14,349 nucleotides of DNA from assembly GCA_964527395.1 (NCBI GenBank), contig CAZGQD010000036.1, forward strand, positions 1-14,349. The letters run 5' to 3'. A model generated the notes under the pieces. That model was not told where the DNA came from. It ran no database searches and saw only the letters and a program-made list of their open reading frames with translations. The DNA is from GCA-2688265 sp964527395 (GTDB lineage: Archaea; Nanobdellota; Nanobdellia; Woesearchaeales; GW2011-AR9). The translations under genes and the position numbers were made by a program. How positions within the stretch are numbered: position 1 is the stretch's first letter; each line of letters starts with the position of its first letter. Positions 1-6,791 of the stretch are shown here, one piece after another.

Positions 1-79
1 CTTAAGTAAATGATAGTTTATAAAGCTAATGGTTGTTTTAGATGTTGTTTATTAATGAAAAAGTCAGAAATTGTGTATT

Positions 80-2521
80 TTACTCTTCTTTCCAGTCTTC
101 TACCGTGATTACTTGATACTCGTTGCTATTTGGATCTACTGTGACTGTGCTTGTGCTGCTGCTTGTTGTAGTTGTTTCTTTTGGTTCATCGCCTTCTACA
201 TAAATAGTCCATTTATGCATTGTGCAGTCCCTTTGATCGCAAACCTTTACTTGGATATCTTTTCTGCCTGAGCTGGTGAAAACTCTGCCGATACTGCTAG
301 TACCTTCAATTGTTTGGAAGTCTAAACCTGCGAATTTCCAGAAATATTCTAGCTCATCGTTGTCTTCATCTGTTGCTGTCACGTCAAAATTGATTTGGTC
401 GTTGAAGTCAATCCAGTACTCTGAGTTCTCTGCTGGGTAAGTAGCTGTTATTTGAGGTGCTCTGTTCTGGTTTTTGATGATTAATTCTATTGGCATGATT
501 AGTTCTTCTTCGCCGTCTGAGAGAGTGAACTCTAACCATTGTGATGCTTGCTCTTTACTGAAATATTTTGTTAGGAAGCTATTTTTTGTGTAGAGATTAG
601 CTGTTAAGGTGTTTGATTTATTTTGAACTGTATCGTATCCTGGAGTCCAAATGAAAGTGTTATCATTGAATGTTGCATCTGTTGGTCCGCTGGTAAGAGT
701 GATAGTAAGATTGTCATCATCTTTGTCTTTTCCTGCAAGTTGGAAAGAGATTTCTTCGTTTTCTAAGACTGTGTATGAGTCTTTTGTTGCTTTGAACTCA
801 GGTGCTCGGTTCTTCTTGTTTACAGTGATTGCTACAGTTTTAGAATCTGTTAAGCTGCCATCACTAGCAGTTACAGTTACATATTCTGTGCCTTCATCAC
901 CATCTCTGGTTTGCCATTGGCCATTACGGTTTAGAGGCTCTGTGAAGTAATATTTGATGATGTCGTTGTCAGTGTCAGTTGCTTCTACGTAGAGTTGTAA
1001 CAATTCTGTTTCGTAGATGCTTTGGTCGTACAATTCTGTGATTTCTGGAGCTTGGTTTACGTTTGTAATGATTATGTCTATGTGGGCTTCTGAGCACAAT
1101 TCTTTACCACATGCTTTTAAATGTAAGTCAATTGTTCTTTGAGTGGTGAAGTATTTTTCTAGTCTTAATGTGTTTAAGATATTTGTGAACCAGTTTTCGT
1201 TTCTTTTGATGGTGTCTTCTTTTATTTCCCAATAGAACTCTCCTGTTGTACTTAGGGTTGCACCTTCTGGTAAGTCGCTTAATGCTGTGATTGTTGTTTC
1301 ATCTTGGTCAGGGTCTGTTGCTTCTATTATGAAGCTTAGGGTTTCTCCTTCTGCTCTATAATAAGAGGGACTGCCAAAAATGGCAGGAGCCCTATCAATA
1401 TCTTCAACTTGGACGTTTATTTGGAATTGGCTTGTTAATTCTCCATCACTGGCAAATCCTATTACCTCATATTCCCCAGCGTCTTCATAGCCAGTATTCC
1501 ATGTTTTATCCTCATTGAATAGTTGATCAAAAGTGTATGTGATTGTGTCTCCATCATCGTCTGCTAATGGTAGGTCTAGGCTTAGGTTGTTACCTTCGCT
1601 TGTTGTGATTTCTAGATCATCTATATTTGGAGCTCTGTTGTTGTTTGTTATCTCAATGATCCAATTGTACCAAGATTCTGCTTGGTTTTGTGATTCTTCT
1701 GAAACAGTTGATTCTGTTTGGTCTGTTGTATCTTGGGTTGCTTGATCTGATAGTTTTAAGCTTAAAGTGTGAGTTTGGCCTTCACTGTTATAATCGAATT
1801 TTAGTGTTGTACTTGGTTCATTTGAATAAATAGTTTCGTCTAAGTACCAAGTATAAGTAATTGGATCGTCCTCTTGGTCTGAAGCTATTGCGAAAATTGT
1901 GAGTTCTTCGTTTTCTTTGATAAAGATAGTAGTATCAGATGCCTGGAAAATCTCTTCTAGCATTGATGGAGCGTTCTTTTCGTTAATTGTGATCTCCACT
2001 TGCTTGATGATTGTGATCTCTTGATCGCTGATTTTGATGTTAGTTACATACCTTCCTGCATCATCGTAGCTTGTTTGCCATTGGCCATTTTCATTGAAAG
2101 GTGCTTCGAAACTGTAAGTTAGAATGTCTTTATCTGGGTCTGTGATTAAATGCGTTAGAGTAATTAGGTCTCCTTCTTCATATATGAGGGAGTTTTCTGT
2201 CAAACCTGGTTCTTGGTTGTTTTCTTCAATTGTAAGTCTGATATCTTGATATACTTGATTACCCTCTTGATCTATTACAGTAATTGTAAGGATGTATTCA
2301 CCTGCACTTTCGTAATCAGTTAACCATCGTCCATCACTATCAAATGGAGCTGGGTAAATTATGTATGTTGTGTCTTCGTCAATATCGAAAGTTTCTGCGC
2401 TTAAGTATAGAAGTTCACCTTCTTTAGCTGTAAAAGTAGGTATGTCTGCCTGAACTGCAGTAGTTAGAGCTAGAATTAATACTAGTAGTACTGTTATTTG
2501 GAGGAGTATTTTTTGTGCCAT
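80..2521 (-). CDS. Secreted protein of about eight tandem Ig/cadherin-like repeats
   Basis: An 813-residue exported protein, probably cell-surface or secreted. The N-terminus is a signal peptide: Lys4, a hydrophobic stretch to about residue 22, and a plausible cleavage after AVQA. About eight repeats of 75-110 residues follow, each opening with an NxAP-type linker, carrying an acidic D-x-D-x-D loop (DPDKD, DDDGD, DTDND, DEDND) and often a NGQWQTxYxDAGxY strand motif. Acidic loops of this kind bind calcium in cadherin-like folds; calcium binding here is inferred. The tail is Thr/Ser-rich (about 775-790) with no C-terminal membrane anchor, so attachment would need a partner or glycosylation. 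A second gene just upstream on the same strand encodes a lipoprotein with the same repeat, which suggests a shared surface or adhesion role. The ATG at 2521 is chosen because it is followed directly by the signal peptide. Substrate or ligand unknown. Confidence 0.85.
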   Translation of the reverse strand: MAQKILLQITVLLVLILALTTAVQADIPTFTAKEGELLYLSAETFDIDEDTTYIIYPAPFDSDGRWLTDYESAGEYILTITVIDQEGNQVYQDIRLTIEENNQEPGLTENSLIYEEGDLITLTHLITDPDKDILTYSFEAPFNENGQWQTSYDDAGRYVTNIKISDQEITIIKQVEITINEKNAPSMLEEIFQASDTTIFIKENEELTIFAIASDQEDDPITYTWYLDETIYSNEPSTTLKFDYNSEGQTHTLSLKLSDQATQDTTDQTESTVSEESQNQAESWYNWIIEITNNNRAPNIDDLEITTSEGNNLSLDLPLADDDGDTITYTFDQLFNEDKTWNTGYEDAGEYEVIGFASDGELTSQFQINVQVEDIDRAPAIFGSPSYYRAEGETLSFIIEATDPDQDETTITALSDLPEGATLSTTGEFYWEIKEDTIKRNENWFTNILNTLRLEKYFTTQRTIDLHLKACGKELCSEAHIDIIITNVNQAPEITELYDQSIYETELLQLYVEATDTDNDIIKYYFTEPLNRNGQWQTRDGDEGTEYVTVTASDGSLTDSKTVAITVNKKNRAPEFKATKDSYTVLENEEISFQLAGKDKDDDNLTITLTSGPTDATFNDNTFIWTPGYDTVQNKSNTLTANLYTKNSFLTKYFSKEQASQWLEFTLSDGEEELIMPIELIIKNQNRAPQITATYPAENSEYWIDFNDQINFDVTATDEDNDELEYFWKFAGLDFQTIEGTSSIGRVFTSSGRKDIQVKVCDQRDCTMHKWTIYVEGDEPKETTTTSSSTSTVTVDPNSNEYQVITVEDWKEE

Positions 2522-2536
2522 ATTCCATACTTCCCC

Positions 2537-2574
2537 ATCACCTGTCTTAGTTTAGGGGTTTTTTGTTTATAAAT
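2537..2574 (-). promoter_or_regulatory. TATA box and Shine-Dalgarno for the secreted repeat protein
   Basis: On the minus strand, ATTTATAAAC (2565-2574) is a good archaeal TATA box, predicting transcription start near 2543. AGGTGAT (2537-2543) matches the archaeal anti-SD but sits 15 nt from the ATG, longer than usual; a GGGG run lies closer. If the TATA prediction is right, the SD is at the very 5' end of the mRNA. Confidence 0.5.
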
Positions 2575-2584
2575 ATTATGGTAA

Positions 2585-2596
2585 GCTAAGCTTAGC
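2585..2596. promoter_or_regulatory. Perfect 12-bp palindrome upstream of a TATA box
   Basis: GCTAAGCTTAGC is perfectly self-complementary and lies 11 bp upstream of the TATA box of the secreted repeat protein. That is a usual position for an archaeal activator or repressor site. A role is inferred from position only. Confidence 0.3.
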
Positions 2597-2706
2597 AAAG
2601 TTTGAATAAGATTACAAACTTATGGTGATCGGGGATTAGCAATCATGTTCTTTCATCACAATACTTTAGGTTGCTGAAAGTGGATGAATAAAGAGAAAAA
2701 TAAAGG

Positions 2707-2731
2707 AAAAAAAAGGATTTTTAGTGAATCC
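2707..2731 (-). terminator. Hairpin plus T8 terminator after the repeat lipoprotein
   Basis: On the minus strand GGATT pairs with AATCC across a short loop and is followed by eight T. The stem overlaps the first base of the stop codon of the lipoprotein gene, so the transcript should end just after translation stops, separating this gene from the downstream secreted-protein gene, which has its own TATA box. Confidence 0.6.
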
Positions 2732-3783
2732 TAGTTTCTTTCTAAAGTTACATCTACAATCTCTGGTGGCATGTTGACATCTGTGATGGTAACTGTGATC
2801 TTTTCAGTTACTATGTCTTGGCCATCATTTGCTGTGACTGTAATAATGTATTCACCGTTATCTGTGTAACTAGTTAGCCAAGTTCCATCGCTGCCAACAG
2901 GATCGCTGATAGTTACAGTTACTCTGTCGCCATCGATGTCTTCTACAACTGGTTCTATTGTAACTGTTTCACCTTCTTTTATTGAAAAATCGCTGATGCC
3001 TGAGATTGTAGGTAAAATATTTACGTTGTCAATGGTTAATGTGAATGACTTTTGAGTACTTAATTCGCCATCTGTTGCGCTTACTCTGATTTCGTAGACA
3101 CCTGCACTAGTGTAGTCTGTTTCTAGGATTCCTTCACTTAGGATGCCTGAGATCTTTATTTCTATACTGTCGCCATTAGGGTCTGTTGCAGTTGGTTCTA
3201 AGACGATTGTGTCTCCCTCCATGAAAAACATGTCTGGGATATCTTCTAGTTCTGGAGCTAAGTTGACCCTTTTTACTTTGATATTGATATCTTGAGTAAC
3301 TGTGTTTACTTTGTCTGTTGCTGTAAGAGTTATGATGTATTCACCAGCATCACCATATTTTGTTTGCCACTGACCATTGTTGTCGATAGGTTGGCTGTAT
3401 TGGAAGCTTACTTCATCATTGTCAGGATCAGTTATCTCTGCATTTAGATCAATTAATTCTCCTTCGTTTACTTCAATTGTGAAAGTTTTTTCTGATTCTG
3501 CATTTACTGCTTCGTTTGTTGCTGGTGTTGGTTCTGGAACAGGTTCTGGTTCTGCTACTGGTTCTTCAATTATTGGTTCTTCAGTAGTTGTTTCATCTAC
3601 TGGATTAGTATCTAAGTCAGTTAGTTCTGAATCTACAACTTCTTCAGTTACTGGTTCTTCAACAATTGGTTCGGTTGTGTCCTGGTTACCTGCTTCTTTG
3701 TAGTCAATACAAGAAACTAATAGTAGTGTTGTTAGTAAAATTAGTGTAAAAGTTAGTAATTTTGTTATTTTAGTGTGTTTCAT
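2731..3783 (-). CDS. Lipoprotein with three Ig/cadherin-like repeats
   Basis: A 350-residue predicted lipoprotein. The signal peptide ends in a lipobox (LLVSC) with Cys25 as the lipid-attachment residue. An extended linker rich in Glu, Pro, Thr and Val covers about residues 30-95 and should hold the folded part away from the membrane. Three repeats follow, about 97-170, 173-255 and 258-345, each with an acidic loop (DPDND, DPNGD, DIDGD) and a Y-x-D-x-G-E-Y strand. The first carries NGQWQTKYGDAGEY, nearly the same as repeats in the neighbouring 813-residue secreted protein, so the two genes share a repeat ancestor and may act together at the surface. The start has a GAGGT-type SD about 9 nt upstream. 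The exact fold (cadherin, PKD or He_PIG-like) cannot be decided by eye. Confidence 0.85.
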   Translation of the reverse strand: MKHTKITKLLTFTLILLTTLLLVSCIDYKEAGNQDTTEPIVEEPVTEEVVDSELTDLDTNPVDETTTEEPIIEEPVAEPEPVPEPTPATNEAVNAESEKTFTIEVNEGELIDLNAEITDPDNDEVSFQYSQPIDNNGQWQTKYGDAGEYIITLTATDKVNTVTQDINIKVKRVNLAPELEDIPDMFFMEGDTIVLEPTATDPNGDSIEIKISGILSEGILETDYTSAGVYEIRVSATDGELSTQKSFTLTIDNVNILPTISGISDFSIKEGETVTIEPVVEDIDGDRVTVTISDPVGSDGTWLTSYTDNGEYIITVTANDGQDIVTEKITVTITDVNMPPEIVDVTLERN

Positions 3784-3832
3784 CTCTCATCTACCTCTGG
3801 TATGCTCTTTTGGGGAACTTTTGAGTGTGATG

Positions 3833-3848
3833 GGTTTAAATATATTTG
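3833..3848 (-). promoter_or_regulatory. TATA box of the repeat lipoprotein gene
   Basis: AAATATATTTAAACC on the minus strand predicts a start near 3812 and a short leader of about 28 nt containing the SD (GAGGT). It is unrelated in sequence to the palindrome-linked promoter of the secreted repeat protein. Confidence 0.5.
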
Positions 3849-3964
3849 GGGACTTTAGTGTATATTTAGCTGTAGTGTAGTTGCATTTTTCAGAGTGCTT
3901 TACAAAGAATTGTTTCTGTATGGGTCACAGGCAGCTTATTTGTGTAGCAATATTGAAATAAAAT

Positions 3965-4046
3965 GAAAATATCTAAAAATCAAGCATCCCAATCGGAGCA
4001 GAGCTCCGGGGTATTGCTTGATTTTTTGCTTCGCACCGATATTTTC
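3965..4046. repeat. Long-stem element (element A) with nested hairpins
   Basis: A nested inverted repeat: GAAAATATC (3965-3973) pairs with GATATTTTC (4038-4046). Inside it a 12-bp stem, AAAAATCAAGCA (3975-3986) with TGCTTGATTTTT (4015-4026), encloses a small 6-bp hairpin (3994-4008). It fills the gap between the PIN gene end and the lipoprotein promoter. It could be a 3' mRNA structure or terminator of the PIN transcript, or a small non-autonomous mobile element. No reading frame runs through it. Confidence 0.55.
3994..4015 (+). repeat. REP-like hairpin copy 1 followed by GGGTATT
   Basis: CGGAGC-AGA-GCTCCG forms a 6-bp stem with a 3-nt loop and is followed by GGGTATT. A second copy at 4070-4091 has the same layout and tail, with two stem pairs swapped in a compensatory way. 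Confidence 0.55.
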
Positions 4047-4064
4047 TTTCATTAGTTTTTTATT

Positions 4065-4508
4065 TTAGTCGATGCAAAGCATCGGGGTATTAGACCCATA
4101 AAAAACTAATAAAGGAGTGTCTGAAGTTAGGATTAGGCTCTTTTTGTTTGAGCTAAGAAAAGTTGCAGTATCAGCTACACCGAAATCTAATAGGATTTTT
4201 AGGTTGATTGGACTTATTATGTCATCTTTTTTGATGTTTTTTTCCTTTGCTTTGTGAAGAAACTTGACAGTTGACTTCATAAAAGTTGAAAAATCACTTT
4301 TTAGCCTAACTTTTGCCAAATTTGACATCTCAGCTAAAATATGAGGAGTAATTAGAATCTCTTTGAATTGCCTTGTGTATGTCAAGATTAAAGCAAAATT
4401 AGTTTCTGAAGAGCCTACTTTATCTAATTTCTTGGGGTTGTAAAGACCTACAAGGATGTGAAGAAGAGGCCCTGTATCAAGAATTAAACTGGTGTAGCCT
4501 TTGACCAT
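4065..4508 (-). CDS. PIN-domain protein (probable RNase, toxin-like)
   Basis: A 147-residue PIN-fold protein, a likely metal-dependent ribonuclease. The acidic residues of the PIN active site are visible: Asp11 in LILDTGPLL, Glu60 in ITPHILAEMSN, Asp113 in FGVADTATF and Asp130 in LILTSDTPLL. Length fits single-domain VapC-like PIN proteins. Its start overlaps the end of the upstream 97-residue gene by 32 nt in another frame, a tight coupling typical of toxin-antitoxin pairs, but the partner is not a recognised VapB. The last nine codons lie in a hairpin repeat that is also found outside the gene, so the C-terminus (NTPMLCID) may have been shaped by insertion of that repeat. Alternative: a housekeeping RNA-processing PIN protein. 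Target RNA unknown. Confidence 0.8.
   Translation of the reverse strand: MVKGYTSLILDTGPLLHILVGLYNPKKLDKVGSSETNFALILTYTRQFKEILITPHILAEMSNLAKVRLKSDFSTFMKSTVKFLHKAKEKNIKKDDIISPINLKILLDFGVADTATFLSSNKKSLILTSDTPLLVFYGSNTPMLCID
4070..4091 (+). repeat. REP-like hairpin copy 2 followed by GGGTATT, inside the PIN gene end
   Basis: CGATGC-AAA-GCATCG plus GGGTATT. Compared with copy 1 at 3994, stem pair G-C became A-T and A-T became T-A while pairing was kept, and the tail is identical. On the minus strand this sequence encodes the end of the PIN protein. Confidence 0.55.
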
Positions 4509-4770
4509 TTTGTTCTTTGTTGACCTTTGTTATTCTTCCTAATTTATTGATAGAAATATTGTATCTCTCTTTATTTTTTGCATATAAGTTGCTAAGAAGT
4601 TCGCAAGTAATTATATGCTGATTATCTTGAATTTCTGTTTGAATTACATCGAATTCTAGCCAATCTATCATTTTTCTGTTTCCTAGAGTTTGATCTGCAC
4701 CTTTTAGCTTGGCAAAGTACTCTTTTGTAACTTCTATTGCTCTTTGAGTGCTTATTTCTTGTTCTTCCAT
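4477..4770 (-). CDS. Small protein of unknown function, partner of the PIN gene
   Basis: A 97-residue soluble protein that I do not recognise. It starts with a charged helix (about 1-23), then alternates short strands: WLEFDVIQTEI, HIITCELLSNLYA, ERYNISINKLGRITKV. This alpha-plus-beta pattern recalls small PepSY-like or sensor domains, but that is only an impression. There is no signal peptide or membrane segment, and one cysteine. Its 3' end overlaps the PIN gene by 32 nt, so it could be the antitoxin or a regulator of the PIN protein (inference). A TATA-like AATAATTAAT lies about 28 nt before the ATG, so the message may be leaderless. The upstream tRNA-Ile on the same strand ends about 50 nt earlier. 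Confidence 0.6.
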   Translation of the reverse strand: MEEQEISTQRAIEVTKEYFAKLKGADQTLGNRKMIDWLEFDVIQTEIQDNQHIITCELLSNLYAKNKERYNISINKLGRITKVNKEQNGQRLHQFNS

Positions 4771-4821
4771 ACAGTTTAGAAAGACTTTGAACTATTAATT
4801 ATTTTTGTTTTTAGAAAAAAA

Positions 4822-4930
4822 TGGTGGATCCGGCCAGATTTGAACTGGCGACCTCACGATTTCTTAGTGAAGTACGATAAAATGCACTCATTTATCAGTC
4901 GTGCGCTATACCAGACTAAGCCACGGATCC
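4822..4930 (-). tRNA. tRNA-Ile(GAU) with a 32-nt intron and encoded CCA
   Basis: The cloverleaf is complete on the minus strand. Acceptor GGATCCG (4924-4930) pairs with CGGATCC (4826-4832), followed by discriminator A (4825) and a genome-encoded CCA (4822-4824). The D arm covers 4905-4921; the anticodon stem is CACGA (4899-4903) with TCGTG (4855-4859). The T arm is GCCAG-TTCAAAT-CTGGC (4833-4849). After intron removal the anticodon loop reads CTGATAA, giving anticodon GAT at 4894-4896. Mature length is 77 nt including CCA. A T-run follows immediately as terminator. Confidence 0.93.
4861..4892 (-). other. tRNA intron at canonical position 37/38
   Basis: 32 nt separate A37 from A38. The junction fits a relaxed bulge-helix-bulge: central helix C32-G, U33-A, a G34xA mismatch and A35-U. 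The 5' bulge is UAA and the 3' bulge AAA, each cut after its second base. The intron body can form an apical stem (UGA-GUGC with GUAC-U-UCA). Only three of the four central pairs form, which usually needs a broad-specificity splicing endonuclease. Confidence 0.8.
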
Positions 4931-4955
4931 ACAGTTTCATTAGGGACAGGGTTTT

Positions 4956-4964
4956 CTTTTTAAG
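4956..4964 (-). promoter_or_regulatory. TATA box of tRNA-Ile
   Basis: CTTAAAAAG on the minus strand, preceded by GAAAAG as a BRE-like element, is centred about 30 nt upstream of the tRNA 5' end. This spacing places transcription start at or just before the mature end. Confidence 0.6.
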
Positions 4965-5024
4965 CTTTTCTGGAGAATATTGATGGTTTTAAAGTGAAAT
5001 AAAAAAGTTAAAGAGAAAATAGGT

Positions 5025-5729
5025 CTATTCTTGTGTTGGGAAGAATAATCTTGTTAGATAAGCGACATTGTCTTGGTAACCTTGATCAGATGGATCTAAA
5101 TTTGCTGCAATTTGAGTATGGAGATAAGTGCTATCCATCAGTCCTGAAAAATGGTCTGGAATATTAGTATTTCTTCTTAAAAGCAATTTAAGTGTAGTAT
5201 CAATCATTTTATTAAGATTACATATGCTACCTTCCATCCTATTTTTATGATAATCAGAAACACATATGTCAACTAATATGTCTTTTAAGAGATTATTTGT
5301 AGTATAAGCCATCTGATGATTTGCATAGGCCTGATCCATTGGATCTGTTAAATTATCTTTCCAAGTACCTTGATATAAGCAAAGTTGATCTCTTGTTTCT
5401 GTAGGATTATTTGTATTAAGAAGATCATATTCATCAGATACAGCTGCGAATATCTCTTCTGGAGTTCCGGTTGGTGATCTATCCCAAGAGGAGGTTGTAG
5501 GTTTATTGCAGTACAAATCGAATAAATTCTGATCAATTTGGCTTAATGGAAGTTGCGTGTAATGTCCGATTGGATCAGTTGCTTGTGTGTTTGTAGAAGG
5601 TTCAACAGGTTCTACTCTTTCTTCAATTACAGTCACTGGTGATATTGGAGCTGTGTCTTGATCCGTGTTATTTACTTGGTTATTTCCAAGGTTTAAAAGT
5701 GTGTATCTGATGAATGCGCCTAATCCCAT
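5025..5729 (-). CDS. Hypothetical protein, 234 residues
   Basis: I do not recognise this protein. Residues 1-18 (starting MGLGAFIRYTLLNLG) are mildly hydrophobic but short and not a convincing signal peptide or membrane helix. Residues 19-57 form a Pro/Thr/Glu/Val-rich linker. The rest (about 58-234) is rich in Asp, Asn, Thr and Tyr and looks mostly helical, with four cysteines (in LYCNKP, QLCLYQ, DICVSD, SICNLN) that could form two disulfides or a metal site. The ATG has a weak SD (AAGGT) about 9 nt upstream. It is transcribed divergently from the wHTH-nucleotidyltransferase gene and shares its 160-bp promoter region. The order of short hydrophobic start, linker and Cys-containing domain could suit an exported protein (low-confidence inference). 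Confidence 0.6.
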   Translation of the reverse strand: MGLGAFIRYTLLNLGNNQVNNTDQDTAPISPVTVIEERVEPVEPSTNTQATDPIGHYTQLPLSQIDQNLFDLYCNKPTTSSWDRSPTGTPEEIFAAVSDEYDLLNTNNPTETRDQLCLYQGTWKDNLTDPMDQAYANHQMAYTTNNLLKDILVDICVSDYHKNRMEGSICNLNKMIDTTLKLLLRRNTNIPDHFSGLMDSTYLHTQIAANLDPSDQGYQDNVAYLTRLFFPTQE

Positions 5730-5856
5730 TTTTGTTTACCTTGGTGTTTGATTGTTATTTGTGTTAGTTTTGTCTCAAAAGAAGGGGTTTTTAAAAAGGT
5801 TGAGGGGTTTTTTTGCTGTTTTTGAGTTTTTAGAGTTGGAATTTTGCTTGGAAAGG

Positions 5857-5865
5857 TTTATAAAT
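5857..5865 (+). promoter_or_regulatory. TATA box of the nucleotidyltransferase gene (leaderless)
   Basis: TTTATAAAT is centred 30 nt before the ATG at 5891 and there is no SD, so transcription should begin at or next to the start codon, giving a leaderless mRNA. Confidence 0.6.
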
Positions 5866-5900
5866 CAAATATGAGTAATATTATTCAAATATGGATAATA
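5865..5900 (+). promoter_or_regulatory. Two-copy 16-nt direct repeat over the start site, candidate operator
   Basis: TCAAATATGAGTAATA (5865-5880) and TCAAATATGGATAATA (5885-5900) agree at 14 of 16 positions and are spaced 20 bp apart, two helical turns. They begin at the edge of the TATA box and run over the inferred transcription start and first codons. Since the encoded protein has an N-terminal winged HTH, autoregulation by binding here is a reasonable inference. Confidence 0.45.
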
Positions 5901-6463
5901 AGAATAAGATTGTAGCTTATCTTGGAAAGAAGCTTGAAAAGAGATTTACTATGCATGAATTAAGTGGAATTTTATCTATTCCTTATGCTAGCTTCTATAG
6001 AACTGTTCTAAAAATGAAGGATTTACTAGTGATTGAATCTATTGGAAGAGCGAAAGTTCTCTCTTTGAACCTTGAGAATCCAGTGATTTTGGGCCATTTG
6101 ATGATAGCTTCTGATGAAGAAAGAAAGGAGTTCTTGGCTAGAGAAAGAATGATTTCTGTGATTGCTCGTGAGATTAAGGGAAAGGATATTGTAGCTTTAT
6201 TTGGTAGCTATGCCAAAGGTAATTATAGCTCTAGAAGTGATATTGATCTGTTGATTATTAGTAGGAAAGGAAGGAAGACTATTTCCTTTAGTAAGTTTGA
6301 AATCTTGTTTAAAAAGAAGATCAATCCTATATTCGTGACTAAACAAGAATTTAAAAAGATGCTTAAGGCAGATGAAGAAAACCTAGGGAAGCAAGTGTTA
6401 AAAGGACATATCTTGCTAAACAATATAGAGGGTTTTTGGGAGTCTGTACTGAGATGTTATTAA
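5891..6463 (+). CDS. Winged-HTH nucleotidyltransferase (MNT-type)
   Basis: A 190-residue two-domain protein, the only clear plus-strand gene here. Residues 5-60 look like a winged HTH (MHELSGILSIPYASFYRTVLKM is the HTH part, residues 21-42). Residues 85-170 are a minimal nucleotidyltransferase of the polymerase-beta fold, with GSYAKG (105-110) and SDIDLL (116-121), where Asp117 and Asp119 would bind the metals. The usual third acidic residue is not obvious: the matching strand reads KINPIFVT. Proteins of this type are often paired with HEPN proteins in toxin-antitoxin modules, where they may AMP-modify the partner; no intact HEPN gene is adjacent. Promoter features suggest a leaderless, self-regulated gene. 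A hairpin and T-run at the end of the repeat element 6472-6607 could terminate it. Confidence 0.85.
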   Translation: MDNKNKIVAYLGKKLEKRFTMHELSGILSIPYASFYRTVLKMKDLLVIESIGRAKVLSLNLENPVILGHLMIASDEERKEFLARERMISVIAREIKGKDIVALFGSYAKGNYSSRSDIDLLIISRKGRKTISFSKFEILFKKKINPIFVTKQEFKKMLKADEENLGKQVLKGHILLNNIEGFWESVLRCY

Positions 6464-6471
6464 TTTTATTC

Positions 6472-6607
6472 AAGAAGAAGGCACTGTCAGACTTATCGCA
6501 GGCGTGTCCACTTCGCTTCTATTTTCCAAATCGTCGTTTGGAAAATGCTCGTTGTTAGTTTGATTCTTTTGGTGACATTGCCAGTGAGGAGACTGTGCCT
6601 TCTTCTT
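6472..6607 (+). ncRNA. Structured element B (family member of 12896-13078)
   Basis: A 13-bp closing stem (AAGAAGAAGGCAC at 6472-6484 with its complement at 6595-6607) continues, after a TxT mismatch, through GTC/GAC. A second helix pairs TCGC-A-GGC (6497-6502 region) with GCC-A-GTGA, with an AxA mismatch. The tip is a 9-bp hairpin, TTTTCCAAA with TTTGGAAAA. The core words GCACTGTCAG, GCAGGCGTG, CACTTCGC, ATGCTCGTTGTT and CTTTTGGTG recur in order at 12896-13078, while the closing stem has different sequence but the same pairing. A short T-run follows. It could be an RNA, a 3' processing or termination structure for the gene ending at 6463, or a MITE-like element; strand is uncertain. Confidence 0.6.
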
Positions 6608-6750
6608 TTTAGTATGAGTTTTTGGATGTGTTAGGGATGTTGGATGTTTTTGATGTTTTTGAGGTTCTGGTTGAGGCTAAGTTGCTGCTGGATCTGAAGT
6701 TTCTAGAAATTATGTTGGGTTGGATTTAGTTTTTAGTGTTTGATTAGAAT
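6608..6750. other. Spacer between convergent genes, no supported gene
   Basis: GT-rich on the plus strand. A 30-codon open frame (6637-6729, plus) is present but has no SD or promoter of its own. I see nothing else here. Confidence 0.4.
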
Positions 6751-6776
6751 AAAAAAGTAATAAAAAAAGAAAAAAT
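6751..6776 (-). terminator. Poly-T terminator of the EF-2 gene
   Basis: On the minus strand, runs of six, seven and six T occur within 26 nt, starting about 15 nt after the EF-2 stop codon. Archaeal RNA polymerase terminates at such tracts without a hairpin. Confidence 0.6.
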
Positions 6777-6791
6777 TGTGTTTTTGTGTTT

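Noticed and set aside
6637..6729. 30-codon plus-strand frame, possibly a remnant of a HEPN partner
   Set aside because: A run reading VEAKLLLDLKF is suggestive, but it is too short, without SD or promoter, and no HEPN catalytic motif is visible.
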